Origin: JAOUFP01 sp963801505
GTDB lineage: Bacteria; Nitrospirota; Thermodesulfovibrionia; Thermodesulfovibrionales; UBA6898
DNA: 64,000 nt
Direction of reading: 5' to 3'
Assembly: GCA_963801505.1 (NCBI GenBank)
Contig: CAWDEY010000016.1
Location: 1 to 64,000, forward strand
Notes under the pieces: model-generated
Told to the model about the DNA's origin: nothing
The model's input: the letters and a program-made list of their open reading frames with translations, nothing else
Database searches by the model: none
In this document: piece after piece, positions 51,375 through 60,807 of the stretch
How positions within the stretch are numbered: the first letter of the stretch is position 1
Layout of the letters: every line of letters starts with the position of its first letter
Position numbers and translations under genes: made by a program

Positions 51375-54080
51375 TTATCCGGTCGCTGTCGCGCATTTAA
51401 AGAGAATACGGGCATCCACCGCCATAGTGCCCTTCCCCCTGTCAAAGACCATAAGCGGATTTATTTCAACTGCGGCGATCTCGGGAAGGTCCTCTATGAG
51501 CGCTGAAAACCGGAGGAGCACTTCCCTGAGTGCATCTATGTCTTTTGGAGGGCTCCCGCGCCAGCCCTGAAGCAGGGGGAACCCCTTAAGTTGCGAGAAC
51601 ATATAATCGGGGTCGATGTCCGTAAGAGGGTGGATAGAAAAGGCCACGTCCTTCATAAGCTCAACCTGTATACCTCCCAGGCCGACCATCACGAGGGGAC
51701 CGAAAACAGGATCAAAGGACATGCCGAGAATGACTTCCTCTCCGCCCTTTACCTGAGGCTGCAGGACAACGCCTTCCATCGCTTCACCCTGCCCTGTTGC
51801 TTCAAGACGTGTCTTGATCTCTTTGTAGCCCTGGATTACCTCATCTTCACTTCGGAGCCCCAACAGAACTCCGTGGACATCGGTTTTATGGGTGATTGTT
51901 GTCGAACGGAGTTTCATCACCACAGGGAACCCTATCTCCAGGGCCGCCTCTGCCGCCTCTTCAGCGCTGAACGCCGCTTTTGTCTCAGTTGCCGGGATGC
52001 CGTATTCCTTTAGCAGCCCCAGTGCGATTTCAGGCGGAAGCCAGCCTCCTTTTTTGAGTATTTCTGAGGGTTCCAGATATTTCCTTGCCTTTTCCTCGTC
52101 AGCCCCCGGAAAGACAGGCACAAGCCCTGCTTTGTGTGTCCTGTATCGGGAGTAAGTGTAGGAATGAAATAAAGCCTGCACCGCATCTTCCGGAAACATA
52201 TAGATCGGAACAAGACGGTCCGGCATGTGGAGGCTCTCGATGGCATTTGTCCCGGACATCATAAAACAGGCGATTATCGTCTTTTCTCCGGCATATTCGG
52301 CCAGCTCCTTTTGTATGCCCGAGGCCACTTCCTGGTTTGCTCTGACGGGGATATTGATGACAATTGCCGCATCTATCGACGGATCTTCCAGAATTATTGC
52401 AAGGGCTTTCCCAAACTGCTCTCCTGTGGCTGAGGCGATCATGTCCACGGGGTTTGTCAGGGACGCCTCCTTCGGAAGTAATTGAGAGAGTTTCTGCCTG
52501 GTCTCCTCTGAAAGGGGAGGGACCGAAAGTCCGTAGCCGATGGCAGCATCAACCGCCAGCACACCCGGGCCGCCTGCATTGGTGAGGACCGCGAGCCGCG
52601 GACCTTTTGGGAGCGGCTGGTGGGCGAGGGTCTTCGCTACGTTGAACATCTCCTCAATCGTATTTACCCTGATTACGCCCGCCTGCCTGAAAAGTACGTC
52701 CACAGCAATGTCCGAACCAGCCAGCGCCCCTGTATGTGAGGTCGCGGCCCTTCCTCCTACGTCGCTTCTTCCTGCCTTGATAGCAATAATCGGCTTCCTG
52801 CGAGTAAGTCTTCGAGCAATGCGGCTGAACCTCCGCGGGTTGCCGAAGGTTTCAAGATACAGGAGGATCACTTTTGTATTGTCGTCGTCCTCCCAGAATT
52901 CAAGAAGGTCGTTGGACGATATGTCGATGCGGTTTCCGATGCTTGCGAAGTGGGCGATACCGAGATTATTACTCTTTACATAGTCCAGAAGCGCAATTCC
53001 GAGTGCTCCGCTGTGTGAGCTTATGCTGACAGTTCCCCGCTGCGGCATCTGGCCGGCCATGGCGGCATTCAGACTGATCTCAGGGTCCGTGTTCATAATA
53101 CCGAGACAATTGGGGCCTATCACCCTCATACCGTAGGCCAGGGCCTTTTCCCTCAGGAGCCTCTGTCTTTCACTGCCTTCGGGGCCGGACTCACCAAAGC
53201 CTGCGGAAATGATTATCACGCCGATGACGCCCTTTCTCGCGCATTGGTCGATCACTTCAAGCACCTGTGCGGCAGGCACAACTATCACTGCAACATCAAT
53301 ATCCCCCGGCACGTGCTCGACTGTGGGATAACTCAATACCCCGCCGACAGAGGTGGTCTTTGGATTGACGGGGAAGACTACGCCGCTGAAACCCGCAAAG
53401 AGCAAGTTTCTGAAGACCTTGCCGCCGACCCTCTCAGGGTCACGGGAAGCGCCGATGACCGCGATGCTCCTGGGATAAAAGATCCTGCGGACGCCAGCAG
53501 AGCCTGCAATGTGTTCGCGATACGCCTGCCGCTTTGAAAACTCTTCCTGTTCCTCAAGGTTGAAAATCAGTTCAAACGCGCCTTCATATATCCTTTTGGT
53601 GATTGAGAATCCGCTGCTTTCAAAGACCTCGAGCATCCTGGTATTTTCCGGCAGGACGCGTGCGACAAAACGCTTAATCCTGTATTTCGCTGCTGCCGCG
53701 GCGAGTTGTTCAAGCAGGGAGGTGCCTATCCCTCGTACCTGTATAATGTCTTCAACTACAAAGGCGATCTCCGCGGTCCTTCCGTCCGGAGAAAGAAACC
53801 AGCGACCGACCCCAACGATCCGCTCCTCCTGTCCTTCGCCTGCGAGCGCCACATAGGCATATGTATCCGGAGGGTTCACGACAGTGAAATAATCGAGTTC
53901 CTGATCACTGATATAGCTCTTCATGTACCCGAAACGCAGATACCTTGTCTGGGGACTCAGTCTGTAGAAAAGGTCTTTCAGTTTCTCCTTGTCCGAAGGA
54001 GTGATCGGCCGGACCTTGAGGCTCTGGCCGTCTCTTAGTATGACTCTGATTATCGAGGATCCTGCTGTATTCGGTGTCAT
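51375..54080 (-). CDS. GNAT acetyltransferase / NDP-forming acyl-CoA synthetase fusion
   Basis: A 901-residue protein. Residues ~15-175 are a GNAT domain (VRPITPSDKEKLKDLFYRLS, VEDIIQVRGIGTSLLEQLA). The CoA-binding Rossmann domain starts at IAVIGASRDPERVGGKVF (~208). The succinyl-CoA-ligase-like domain has the phospho-His motif ATSHTGALAGSD near 446. The C-terminal part is an ATP-grasp domain (GFPVVMKLRSTTITHKTDVH, MVGLGGIQVELMKDVAF). Related proteins either make ATP from acetyl-CoA or act as Pat-type lysine acetyltransferases. The intact His and ATP-grasp leave both open. The acetyl theme fits the nearby phosphoketolase operon. Confidence 0.9.
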   Translation of the reverse strand: MTPNTAGSSIIRVILRDGQSLKVRPITPSDKEKLKDLFYRLSPQTRYLRFGYMKSYISDQELDYFTVVNPPDTYAYVALAGEGQEERIVGVGRWFLSPDGRTAEIAFVVEDIIQVRGIGTSLLEQLAAAAAKYRIKRFVARVLPENTRMLEVFESSGFSITKRIYEGAFELIFNLEEQEEFSKRQAYREHIAGSAGVRRIFYPRSIAVIGASRDPERVGGKVFRNLLFAGFSGVVFPVNPKTTSVGGVLSYPTVEHVPGDIDVAVIVVPAAQVLEVIDQCARKGVIGVIIISAGFGESGPEGSERQRLLREKALAYGMRVIGPNCLGIMNTDPEISLNAAMAGQMPQRGTVSISSHSGALGIALLDYVKSNNLGIAHFASIGNRIDISSNDLLEFWEDDDNTKVILLYLETFGNPRRFSRIARRLTRRKPIIAIKAGRSDVGGRAATSHTGALAGSDIAVDVLFRQAGVIRVNTIEEMFNVAKTLAHQPLPKGPRLAVLTNAGGPGVLAVDAAIGYGLSVPPLSEETRQKLSQLLPKEASLTNPVDMIASATGEQFGKALAIILEDPSIDAAIVINIPVRANQEVASGIQKELAEYAGEKTIIACFMMSGTNAIESLHMPDRLVPIYMFPEDAVQALFHSYTYSRYRTHKAGLVPVFPGADEEKARKYLEPSEILKKGGWLPPEIALGLLKEYGIPATETKAAFSAEEAAEAALEIGFPVVMKLRSTTITHKTDVHGVLLGLRSEDEVIQGYKEIKTRLEATGQGEAMEGVVLQPQVKGGEEVILGMSFDPVFGPLVMVGLGGIQVELMKDVAFSIHPLTDIDPDYMFSQLKGFPLLQGWRGSPPKDIDALREVLLRFSALIEDLPEIAAVEINPLMVFDRGKGTMAVDARILFKCATATG

Positions 54081-54178
54081 TAGTAGCGCTCCTTAAGTTT
54101 TATATAGCCGGTGGTGTTGGCATCAGGACTTCTAAAGTGCCTTTCTGTTGCGTCACCAAAGGATTCAGGAGCCGGGGC

Positions 54179-56005
54179 CTATTCATCCTGTGAAAAAATT
54201 ACCACAGTGTATGGCCCAATGCCGATTTCGCCGGAACACGGAAGCCCATCGCTCCCTTCCGCACGGGTTTCGACGTCCGGAGTGGGGTGATTGGCGAAAT
54301 TTGCACCGTAGTTATAAGAGTCACTGTTAAAACGCGTTTTCCACAAGCCGGGCCGCGGAAAACCGATGACATACCCGTCGCGATTATCATTCGTCATATT
54401 CACCACCACCACGACGCTGTCATGTGGTCCTGCTACGTCCCAACGATGGAAAGCGATGACCTTGGCCTCATTGTTAACATGATAGATATGGATGTTTTGA
54501 CCGCACAACCCCCGCGTCACGCCTGAGAGGTTGCGCCGCAGGGCGATCAGGTCCCGATACATGCTGAGAATGCCGTTTTCTCCCTCGATCCGGGCCCAGT
54601 CGATCGGGTCCTTATCCTGGAACCACCGATCTTCCAGTAACTCCTGTCCCTGAAAAATCATCGGGATACCGGGCGAAGTCAGAACAAGAGCCCCGCCCAA
54701 CGTAGAGCGTTTCTTGGAAAACCAGCTGTCCACTTTACCCGGCCAGATCTCCTCCGGCACGCGTGCACTGCCATTGGCAATCTCGTCATGCGACTCAGTA
54801 TAAATGATACGTTTGAAGACGTCTGAATCGTAGCGGTGCTCGATAGCCTGGCTGACCACGCCCACATCACGTGATGCATCATCACGGACGATAACGGCCT
54901 GGCGGACGGGATGAACAAATTCAGCATCCCATTGCGCATTGAAGCCTGCTCCGCCTGCTCCTACATCTTTAGTGACCCAGGGGTTATTCCTCAAACTTTC
55001 GCCAATGCTGATCTTGCCGGGAAACAGTTGCTGTATTTCCACATTGATCCACTGCATCAATTTCCAGCCGTCGGGAATGTCATTAGCCGGATTTCCGTCA
55101 TTACCGTCAACGCTTTTGATATAGATGATCATGTCCCAGCGCAGGCCGTCGGCGTGATACTCCTCAAGCCACATCAGGGCGTTATTGCGCAGATATTGGC
55201 GCACTTCATCCCGGCCATAATCAGGCCGCGTATCGCCCCAGGGTGTTTCCGAGCGGCAATCATTGTAAAAGTAAATTCCCCCCTTCTCATTTTCGCTCCA
55301 GCCATCAAATCGCCACAGATCGAGATCACCCGGACCAAAGTGGTTGTAAACAACATCTACGATGACAGCGATACCTTGCTCGTGGGCCGCTTTTACAAAG
55401 AGCTTAAAGGCATCCGGTCCACCGTAAATGCTTTCAACAGCAAAAGGATGGGCAGGATTGTACCCCCACGAAAAATCGCCTGCAAACTCTACAATCGGCA
55501 TCACTTCGATGGCATTTATTCCCAGTTCTTTAAGGTAAGGAAATTTTTCAATGGCGCTTTCAAACGTCCCTGGGTGCCCCTTCTCTTTAACATTAAAGGT
55601 GCCGATGTGCATTTCGTAAATGACAAGCTCATTGCCCGTGGCCATGTGGAAGGAATTATCACCCCAATCAAAGGCTTGCGGCTCATAGATAATTCCGTTG
55701 CCCGCTGCGTTCGTCACTTTTCTGGCATAAGGATCAATACGAGAAAGTGGAGGGAGATTCCAATCAGCAGGGGTGTGAATCATATATCGGTACTCATCGC
55801 CTGCTTTTGCGCCCGGCACATCAATCGACCAGTAGCCGTTCTGCTCGCTGAGCAGAGATGTAGACGTTTCGTTCCAGTCATTGAAGGAGCCGATCAGGTA
55901 AACCTTTTCGGCATGCGGCGCCCATACCCGAAAGGCCACACCCTTTGCATGGGGAATGGCGCCCATGCCCGATTGTTTTGCTATTGTTAGAGTTTTTTCT
56001 GCCAT
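54179..56005 (-). CDS. GH13 alpha-glucan branching-type enzyme with CBM48
   Basis: A 608-residue enzyme acting on alpha-glucans. A CBM48 domain (about 20-105, VAFRVWAPHAEKVYLIGSFN) precedes the GH13 barrel. Conserved regions are DVVYNHFGPGD, DGLRWDMI (nucleophile Asp near 288), SIGESLRNN (acid/base Glu near 335) and TESHDEIANG (His-Asp near 405). The C-terminal beta domain ends GPYTVVIF. It resembles branching enzymes and maltooligosyl-trehalose hydrolases. I favour glycogen branching given the phosphorylase nearby. A fossil copy lies at 43.8 kb. Confidence 0.88.
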   Translation of the reverse strand: MAEKTLTIAKQSGMGAIPHAKGVAFRVWAPHAEKVYLIGSFNDWNETSTSLLSEQNGYWSIDVPGAKAGDEYRYMIHTPADWNLPPLSRIDPYARKVTNAAGNGIIYEPQAFDWGDNSFHMATGNELVIYEMHIGTFNVKEKGHPGTFESAIEKFPYLKELGINAIEVMPIVEFAGDFSWGYNPAHPFAVESIYGGPDAFKLFVKAAHEQGIAVIVDVVYNHFGPGDLDLWRFDGWSENEKGGIYFYNDCRSETPWGDTRPDYGRDEVRQYLRNNALMWLEEYHADGLRWDMIIYIKSVDGNDGNPANDIPDGWKLMQWINVEIQQLFPGKISIGESLRNNPWVTKDVGAGGAGFNAQWDAEFVHPVRQAVIVRDDASRDVGVVSQAIEHRYDSDVFKRIIYTESHDEIANGSARVPEEIWPGKVDSWFSKKRSTLGGALVLTSPGIPMIFQGQELLEDRWFQDKDPIDWARIEGENGILSMYRDLIALRRNLSGVTRGLCGQNIHIYHVNNEAKVIAFHRWDVAGPHDSVVVVVNMTNDNRDGYVIGFPRPGLWKTRFNSDSYNYGANFANHPTPDVETRAEGSDGLPCSGEIGIGPYTVVIFSQDE

Positions 56006-56323
56006 TTTATCCTCCTGATTTAGAGATGCGGCGCGTCAATATGTAAACTAACCTTCTTTGAGAGAAGGCTATCGCCCCTGAATGAGGCCTGCCATAAAGA
56101 GCATACTTAAACTGTACCTTATTTCCGGCTAATGTCAAGAATTGGTGTTTTCTGAGTTTTTTCAGATATAAGTAGCTAAAACTGATAAAAGCATCCGAAA
56201 CAGTGCGTTCTTCGCGGCATCACGACAGCGTCCCGCGAGAACCAGACTGAGAAATCGCTCACGCCAATAAGGCAACTCCCTTCAGGACATCTTCGAACCG
56301 CGATGCGAAGTAATCGGGGACTT
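56006..56323. other. Intergenic region, no gene seen
   Basis: A 318-base gap upstream of the GH13 gene and downstream of a small membrane protein gene. It holds the GH13 ribosome-binding site (AGGAGGAT) and a short inverted segment CCTTCTTTGAGAGAAGG at about 56051-56067. I see no promoter, RNA or repeat that I can support. Confidence 0.4.
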
Positions 56324-56518
56324 TTACTTTCGTTTCATCATAAAAGCGACAACCAAAACAACGAGAATAACGATAATTATCCCAAAACCCCATCCATAGC
56401 CCATTCCCCATCCCCAACCACCACCCATCATGCCATCACCCTGACCGCCGCTCATCTGTGCAAAAACATAGGGTGAAAGCAAGCACCACAAAAACCCTGC
56501 CAGTAATATCTTTTTCAT
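56324..56518 (-). CDS. Small glycine-rich membrane protein
   Basis: A 64-residue protein with an N-terminal signal or helix (MKKILLAGFLWCLLSPYVFA), a Gly/Trp/Met-rich turn (GGGWGWGMGYGWGFG) and a C-terminal helix ending MMKRK. RBS AAGGAGG. Similar tiny proteins occur near metal and envelope stress genes. Family not certain. Confidence 0.75.
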   Translation of the reverse strand: MKKILLAGFLWCLLSPYVFAQMSGGQGDGMMGGGWGWGMGYGWGFGIIIVILVVLVVAFMMKRK

Positions 56519-56574
56519 CTCAGTCCTCCTTATACTAAAATGTCTTCCTCTTAATTCTTCTCTTCCACCTTAAA

Positions 56575-58056
56575 TTAAAGGCGCTTCTCAAATACCTTCC
56601 TGAAATGGAAACCGTATATTGCAAGGGTAACGGCCTGGGGAAGGAGACGGGGACGAGTAGACATGGTCCAGAGCAAAAGCTTCCAATAATGGAACCTCTC
56701 TTTTCCGATGATCCCAAGAATAATGATCGACTTGATAAATGCTGCAATGTAGTTGCAGCGGAAATGAAACAACTTTTTATTGGGTGGGATGTATTCCCTG
56801 AGGAAGGTCCTGACCCTTTGATAGTAGTGCCTTGGCGAATACAGGGTGCTGAGGACCTTTTTGTAGCCGCTGATCAGCAGGTCATAGTCCATCCTTGGGA
56901 CAAAATTGGTCGCGAAATCCGTATTGTTCCCTGAGGTCTCCTCCAGCAGCCGCCGCTCCTTTTTGAGTCTCTCGTAGAGCTGCGTGCGCGGAAGGGCGAT
57001 GAGTATACCGACCATGGCAGTGGCAACCCCGCTTTTCTGGATGAACCTAATCTGGGTATCAAAAATTGTGAGGGGATCGTTGTCGAAACCGACGATGAAC
57101 CCGCCCTGCACCTCAAGGCCGGCCTTCTGGATATTCCTTACGCTGGCGAGGAGATCCCGGTTTTTGTTCTGGAATTTGCTGCATTCCGCAAGGCTCTGCT
57201 CATGAGGTGTCTCGATGCCGATAAAGACACCATCAAACCCCGCCCTCACCATCATCTCCATGAGGTCTTTGTGATCAGACAGTTCTATGGATGCCTGCGT
57301 ATTAAAGGTGAAGGGATGCCTTCTTTCTTCCATCCATTCGACGATGGCAGGGAGGACCTCCTCCTTCAGCCTTTTTTTGTTTCCGATAAAATTGTCGTCA
57401 ACAAAGAAGACCTGCCCCCTGAACCCCGACGCGTAAACGCTTTCGAGCTCCCTTATAATCTGGTCCTTATCCTTTGTTCGGGGCGTGCGACCGCAAAGCA
57501 GGGTAATGTCACAGAACTCGCAATTGTAAGGGCATCCCCGGGAATACTGGATATTGATCGAGGCATAGTGCTTCATATTAATAAGCCCCCAGAGCGGAAT
57601 CGGGGTCTTCCGGATGTCCGCCCACTGCTCAGTAGTATAGAAATGGCCTGCAGCGCCATTTTCGAAATCTTCAAGGAAGATGGGCAGGGTTATTTCAGCC
57701 TCGTTCAGCACCAGATGGTCTACCTCACCGAATGTCTCATATTCGGTCGTAAAGAGAGGACCGCCTGCAACAATCCTGACCCCCGCTGCCCTGCACCTGG
57801 TAAGCACTTCGTTCACCGATTCTTTCTGGACAGACATTGCGCTTACAAAGGCGAGATCAGCCCACTTCAGGTCCTCATCATCAAGGCCTTCCACGTTTAT
57901 GTCGACCAGTCGCTTCTCCCACGCTTCAGGCAGCATTGCAGCAATGGTCAACAGGCCAAGAGGTGGACTGCTCGACTTTCTGTGAATGAATTTCAGGGCA
58001 TATCTGAAACTCCAGAAGGTATCCGGGAATTCAGGATATATAAGCAGGGCTTTCAC
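56575..58056 (-). CDS. B12-binding radical SAM protein (DUF4070 type)
   Basis: A 493-residue enzyme. The N-terminal cobalamin-binding domain (about 1-150) leads to the radical SAM core with RGCPYNCEFCDI, the CxxxCxxC cluster near 173-180, then GQVFFVDDNFIGNK and FIGIETPHEQSL. Residues ~340-470 match DUF4070, as in HpnP-type hopanoid C-2 methylases and related proteins. It may methylate or modify a lipid or polyketide-like substrate. Hopanoid genes are not in this window, so substrate is open. Confidence 0.88.
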   Translation of the reverse strand: MKALLIYPEFPDTFWSFRYALKFIHRKSSSPPLGLLTIAAMLPEAWEKRLVDINVEGLDDEDLKWADLAFVSAMSVQKESVNEVLTRCRAAGVRIVAGGPLFTTEYETFGEVDHLVLNEAEITLPIFLEDFENGAAGHFYTTEQWADIRKTPIPLWGLINMKHYASINIQYSRGCPYNCEFCDITLLCGRTPRTKDKDQIIRELESVYASGFRGQVFFVDDNFIGNKKRLKEEVLPAIVEWMEERRHPFTFNTQASIELSDHKDLMEMMVRAGFDGVFIGIETPHEQSLAECSKFQNKNRDLLASVRNIQKAGLEVQGGFIVGFDNDPLTIFDTQIRFIQKSGVATAMVGILIALPRTQLYERLKKERRLLEETSGNNTDFATNFVPRMDYDLLISGYKKVLSTLYSPRHYYQRVRTFLREYIPPNKKLFHFRCNYIAAFIKSIIILGIIGKERFHYWKLLLWTMSTRPRLLPQAVTLAIYGFHFRKVFEKRL

Positions 58057-58252
58057 GTACTCTCTCCTATCATCATAACAAAAATTGACACAAGTAATAG
58101 AACAAATTATTTACACCCCTTTTATGACAACAAAAAAGCTGCCGCATATTATGCGTTTAATAATTAAATTGTACCTCGTTTTCAGGAAATGTAAAGAAGG
58201 CCTGAAAACATAAAAGCTATTGGGAGCTGGATGTTCTGATACCCCGCCTTCC

Positions 58253-59335
58253 TCATGTTCGGGAATAGGTGACGAGGTCCTTTTGAAATGCTTCAATGAC
58301 TTCATCGGCCAGCGACGGGCGGATTTCCGGAGCAATCTGCGTAAAGGTTTCTGTCGTAACCTGGTAATCCTGTTTGAGACCATACTCCTGTTCAAAAGCA
58401 AATTGAGCTACCTGCTGAAACAGATATTCCACATCTGCCGGTGTAAACCCGGTAGTCATCTTAACAATAAGATCTATGTCGATGTCCCCGGTATTTAGCC
58501 TGAACAGGTAATGCTGAAGGATGGTTTTTCTCCCTGCTTCGTCCAGACCTCCTACAGGGATAATACAATCAAACCTGCCGGGACGAAGTAACGCGGCATC
58601 CAACTGTCTTATATAGTTGGTCGCGCAAACGAGCAGCACCTTGTTTCCCTGATTTTTAAGCAGGGGGACTTGTTTGAGAAATTCGTTGGTAATGGACTTG
58701 TCAATCCTGTTTGCTTCATCCCGGCTGCCGGCAATCTCTTCAAACTCGTCAATGAAGATGACCGCTTCTTCCAGGTTTCGTGCCTTTTCCATAACATTAT
58801 GCAAATTAGCGCCGATCTTCTCCATGCCGTCCACCATCAGCATGCTGGGCAGAATCTCAATATACCACCAGGACAGGACGCCTGCTATGGCCTTCACAAA
58901 ATGGGTTTTCCCTGTTCCCGGCGGGCCAAAGAAAATGATTGTCTTCGGGGGTGTAACGCCGTGCTTTCGGGCGAGACCCTCTTCCATAAGGGGAAGGATA
59001 ATTCTTCGCTGAACTAGTTGCTTTGGGGGCTGGGAGTCGGAAATGGTGTCCCATACATCCCTGCTGATTCGTTGGGCTCCCATCTCAGTCAGTATGTCCC
59101 TTCTCTTATAGTCCATGAATTCCTTAAGGGCCTGTTCCATGTTTTCGAGAAAGTCGGTACAGGCAGTTCTCAAGCCCACATCCCGGTGGAGTTTTTCAGA
59201 CATGAGCCATTTGTGCTGTAATATTTTGGGCCACAAGTCAGTGGCTATTTCAGGCTCGAATTTCGTGCCGCTGATCTCAAATATTTTACTTGCACATACC
59301 TCTGGTGACGGTATTTCCGATTCGTTGTTGGTCAT
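58253..59335 (-). CDS. AAA-family ATPase
   Basis: A 360-residue ATPase. Walker A is GPPGTGKTHFVKA near 138, Walker B VIFIDEFEEIAGSRDEAN near 193, then the SRH-like LDAALLRPGRFDCIIPVG near 245. The N-terminal ~110 residues are helical without a recognised domain, and no protease domain follows. This is like the FtsH/CDC48 AAA core. A decayed copy of its 3' end lies at 61.08-61.16 kb. Function unknown, perhaps protein remodelling in stress. Confidence 0.85.
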   Translation of the reverse strand: MTNNESEIPSPEVCASKIFEISGTKFEPEIATDLWPKILQHKWLMSEKLHRDVGLRTACTDFLENMEQALKEFMDYKRRDILTEMGAQRISRDVWDTISDSQPPKQLVQRRIILPLMEEGLARKHGVTPPKTIIFFGPPGTGKTHFVKAIAGVLSWWYIEILPSMLMVDGMEKIGANLHNVMEKARNLEEAVIFIDEFEEIAGSRDEANRIDKSITNEFLKQVPLLKNQGNKVLLVCATNYIRQLDAALLRPGRFDCIIPVGGLDEAGRKTILQHYLFRLNTGDIDIDLIVKMTTGFTPADVEYLFQQVAQFAFEQEYGLKQDYQVTTETFTQIAPEIRPSLADEVIEAFQKDLVTYSRT

Positions 59336-59408
59336 AATTTACCTTCGCCGTAATTGATAATCATTCCACTATCGGTCTTTGCCTTAGTTCCGAATTTCTG
59401 TCATTCCC

Positions 59409-59572
59409 AACTTCCGGCGACTTTCTCATGTTGCGTAAACTTTTTTTTCGCCAGGCATTCGCTGGCATTCTGAACATGGCAAGCTGTTTGATATAACTGA
59501 TCCCAGCAATCCCGGAGCAGAATTCAAAACCGTTGCCCTTAAAAAACAACAGGCTTTCTTTCTTGCACACAG
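59409..59572 (-). repeat. Dispersed ~170-bp repeat, copy 2
   Basis: A diverged copy of the repeat at 25805 and 63741 (shared CATTCTGAACATGGCAAGCT and GATATAACTGATCC). It is fused to a broken Sll1863-like gene. The open frame of the repeat (GNGFEFCSGIAGISYIKQLA) differs from the frame of the coiled-coil part. Confidence 0.75.
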
Positions 59573-59724
59573 GAGTGCTGCAAGGCTTCGATGGTCTTGT
59601 TGCATTCAATCTTCGCCTCTGTCTTGGCTTTGGCCGCCCTGGCCTGCAGCAAATCGATCTGTGCTTTCCATTCCTCCATCTAGGCTTCTATCTTTTCTTC
59701 ATAAGCTTTTCGTTTGTCCTTCAT
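59573..59724 (-). pseudogene. Sll1863-like stress gene with in-frame amber codon
   Basis: From ATG 59724 the minus strand reads MKDKRKAYEEKIEA, TAG, MEEWKAQIDLLQARAAKAKT and EAKIECNKTIEALQHS. The paralogue at 26156 has Gln (CAG) where TAG lies here. After ALQH it runs into repeat copy 2 in a different frame. Thus it is dead or at least truncated. Confidence 0.75.
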
Positions 59725-59794
59725 GCCAAGCTCCTCGTAGCTGAAATGTTTTGCCTTTGATCAGTCTTCAGTCTAGCTGCCTGAGTAGTTATCT

Positions 59795-60091
59795 TTATTT
59801 TTTATAGGCTCGTTTTTCCACATGGGCCTCTTCTTCAGGAGTCGAGTCTGACAAGGTTTCACGTACTACTTCAACAGGATTTGTTCCCTCTGGTTTCATG
59901 CTGCTGAGGAAAAGATCTATCTCCTTTTTGGTTTGTTCGCTCGTGTACCCGTATCTTGCCTGCAGCAGGCCCGGCAGCTTAGCCAGTTTATCATCGATCG
60001 TATCAAGGTCTTTGTCGGTTAACGCTCCCCACCGCTGTTTTATTGAATCTCTTAATTGTTTCAACTTATCCTGCATTATGTCGTCATTCAT
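59795..60091 (-). CDS. CsbD-like stress protein
   Basis: A 98-residue charged helical protein. KLKQLRDSIKQRWGALTDKD and LDTIDDKLAKLPGLLQARYG follow the CsbD pattern (W-L-T-DD-D, and a Y-G end). An acidic tail follows (TPEEEAHVEKRAYKK). CsbD proteins are abundant under general stress, but their molecular role is unknown. RBS AAAGGAGG. Confidence 0.85.
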   Translation of the reverse strand: MNDDIMQDKLKQLRDSIKQRWGALTDKDLDTIDDKLAKLPGLLQARYGYTSEQTKKEIDLFLSSMKPEGTNPVEVVRETLSDSTPEEEAHVEKRAYKK

Positions 60092-60156
60092 TTGTGTATT
60101 CCTCCTTTAAGATTTCAAGTTGACTACCGGCACTTTAGCCGCAGTAAACTCCGCGA

Positions 60157-60441
60157 TTAAAGTGCTGCCTGAGACTGCTTACCTTTTCTCTTGGTTTTCA
60201 AGAGGCTCTTTACGGATTTTACACCCCTGATTTCCCTGATCTTTGTTGTAGACTGTTCCCCGGTCTCACCACTATTTACAGAACCCTGTAAAGTAGGGTT
60301 CCCCTGAGCAGTCTTAACATTGATCTTCAGATAATGAGCAATAGAAAACAAGACCAAGGAATAAGCTATTAACACTGCCATAAAAATAGACTTCCGCCTT
60401 AAGCCCAACTGTCGGCAGCCATCCGTACTACTGTTTGTCAT
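60157..60441 (-). CDS. BON-domain paralogue with internal deletion
   Basis: A 94-residue frame. Residues ~10-32 match the leader of the BON gene at 28105 (LGLRRKSIFMAVLIAYSLVL), and then it jumps to HYLKINVKTAQGNPTLQGSV and ends KIREIRGVKSVKSLLK. About 25 residues of the N-terminal BON half are deleted in frame. It may be a non-functional or reduced copy. Its 5' region shares the GTATTAACCTTGCAATC block with the other BON genes. Confidence 0.65.
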   Translation of the reverse strand: MTNSSTDGCRQLGLRRKSIFMAVLIAYSLVLFSIAHYLKINVKTAQGNPTLQGSVNSGETGEQSTTKIREIRGVKSVKSLLKTKRKGKQSQAAL

Positions 60442-60502
60442 CTCTCTCCTTATATCTTTACATCTGCAAAAACGATTGCAAGGTTAATACGGCAAAGTCT
60501 CG

Positions 60503-60655
60503 TTATATCCTCCCAAGGAGCAACAGGATGATCAGAATCAGAAGCACCAGTCCCAATCCGCCGCTGGGATAGTAGCCCCAGTTTCTGCTATGAGGCCAAG
60601 TGGGAAGAACGCCAACCAACATAAGGATCAAGATAACAATCAATATGGTTCCCAT
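60503..60655 (-). CDS. DUF3309 family small membrane protein
   Basis: A 50-residue protein: MGTILIVILILMLVGVLPTW, then PHSRNWGYYPSGGLGLVLL and a hydrophobic end with LLGRI. This is the clear DUF3309 pattern. RBS AAAGGAG precedes the ATG. A sigma-54 promoter lies 40 bases upstream. Confidence 0.93.
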   Translation of the reverse strand: MGTILIVILILMLVGVLPTWPHSRNWGYYPSGGLGLVLLILIILLLLGRI

Positions 60656-60694
60656 GATTTCTCTCCTTTGTCTTTGAACATTTGCTAAGTATCA

Positions 60695-60709
60695 GCATAT
60701 GTTATGCCA
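60695..60709 (-). promoter_or_regulatory. Sigma-54 promoter, copy C
   Basis: Minus-strand TGGCATAACATATGC keeps GG and GC 10 bases apart. It is less similar to A and B in the variable bases. It reads into the DUF3309 gene with a short leader of about 28 bases. Confidence 0.75.
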
Positions 60710-60807
60710 GCTGTCGTTGCCAGGACAAGATTCTCTATCTAGCTGATAACATTGAAATTTCAGCGACGACTTCGATGGATGAAGTATACTGTGAAGATTG
60801 CGGATTC

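Noticed and set aside
53244..53537. Plus-strand frames within the acyl-CoA synthetase and GH13 genes (including the 359-codon frame at 54911-55990)
   Set aside because: No motifs, no ribosome-binding sites, and they are exactly opposite well-conserved enzymes.
56540..56580. BON gene remnant at TTCTCTTCCACCTTAAATTAAAGG
   Set aside because: The match to the BON gene ends is only ~15 bases and overlaps the radical SAM stop, too short to separate from chance.
59573..59724. Amber codon reassignment or suppression (TAG in the Sll1863-like and DUF389 genes)
   Set aside because: Other genes in the window (khpA, lmo0937) end at TAG, and both TAG-bearing genes are otherwise truncated, so ordinary decay explains them.
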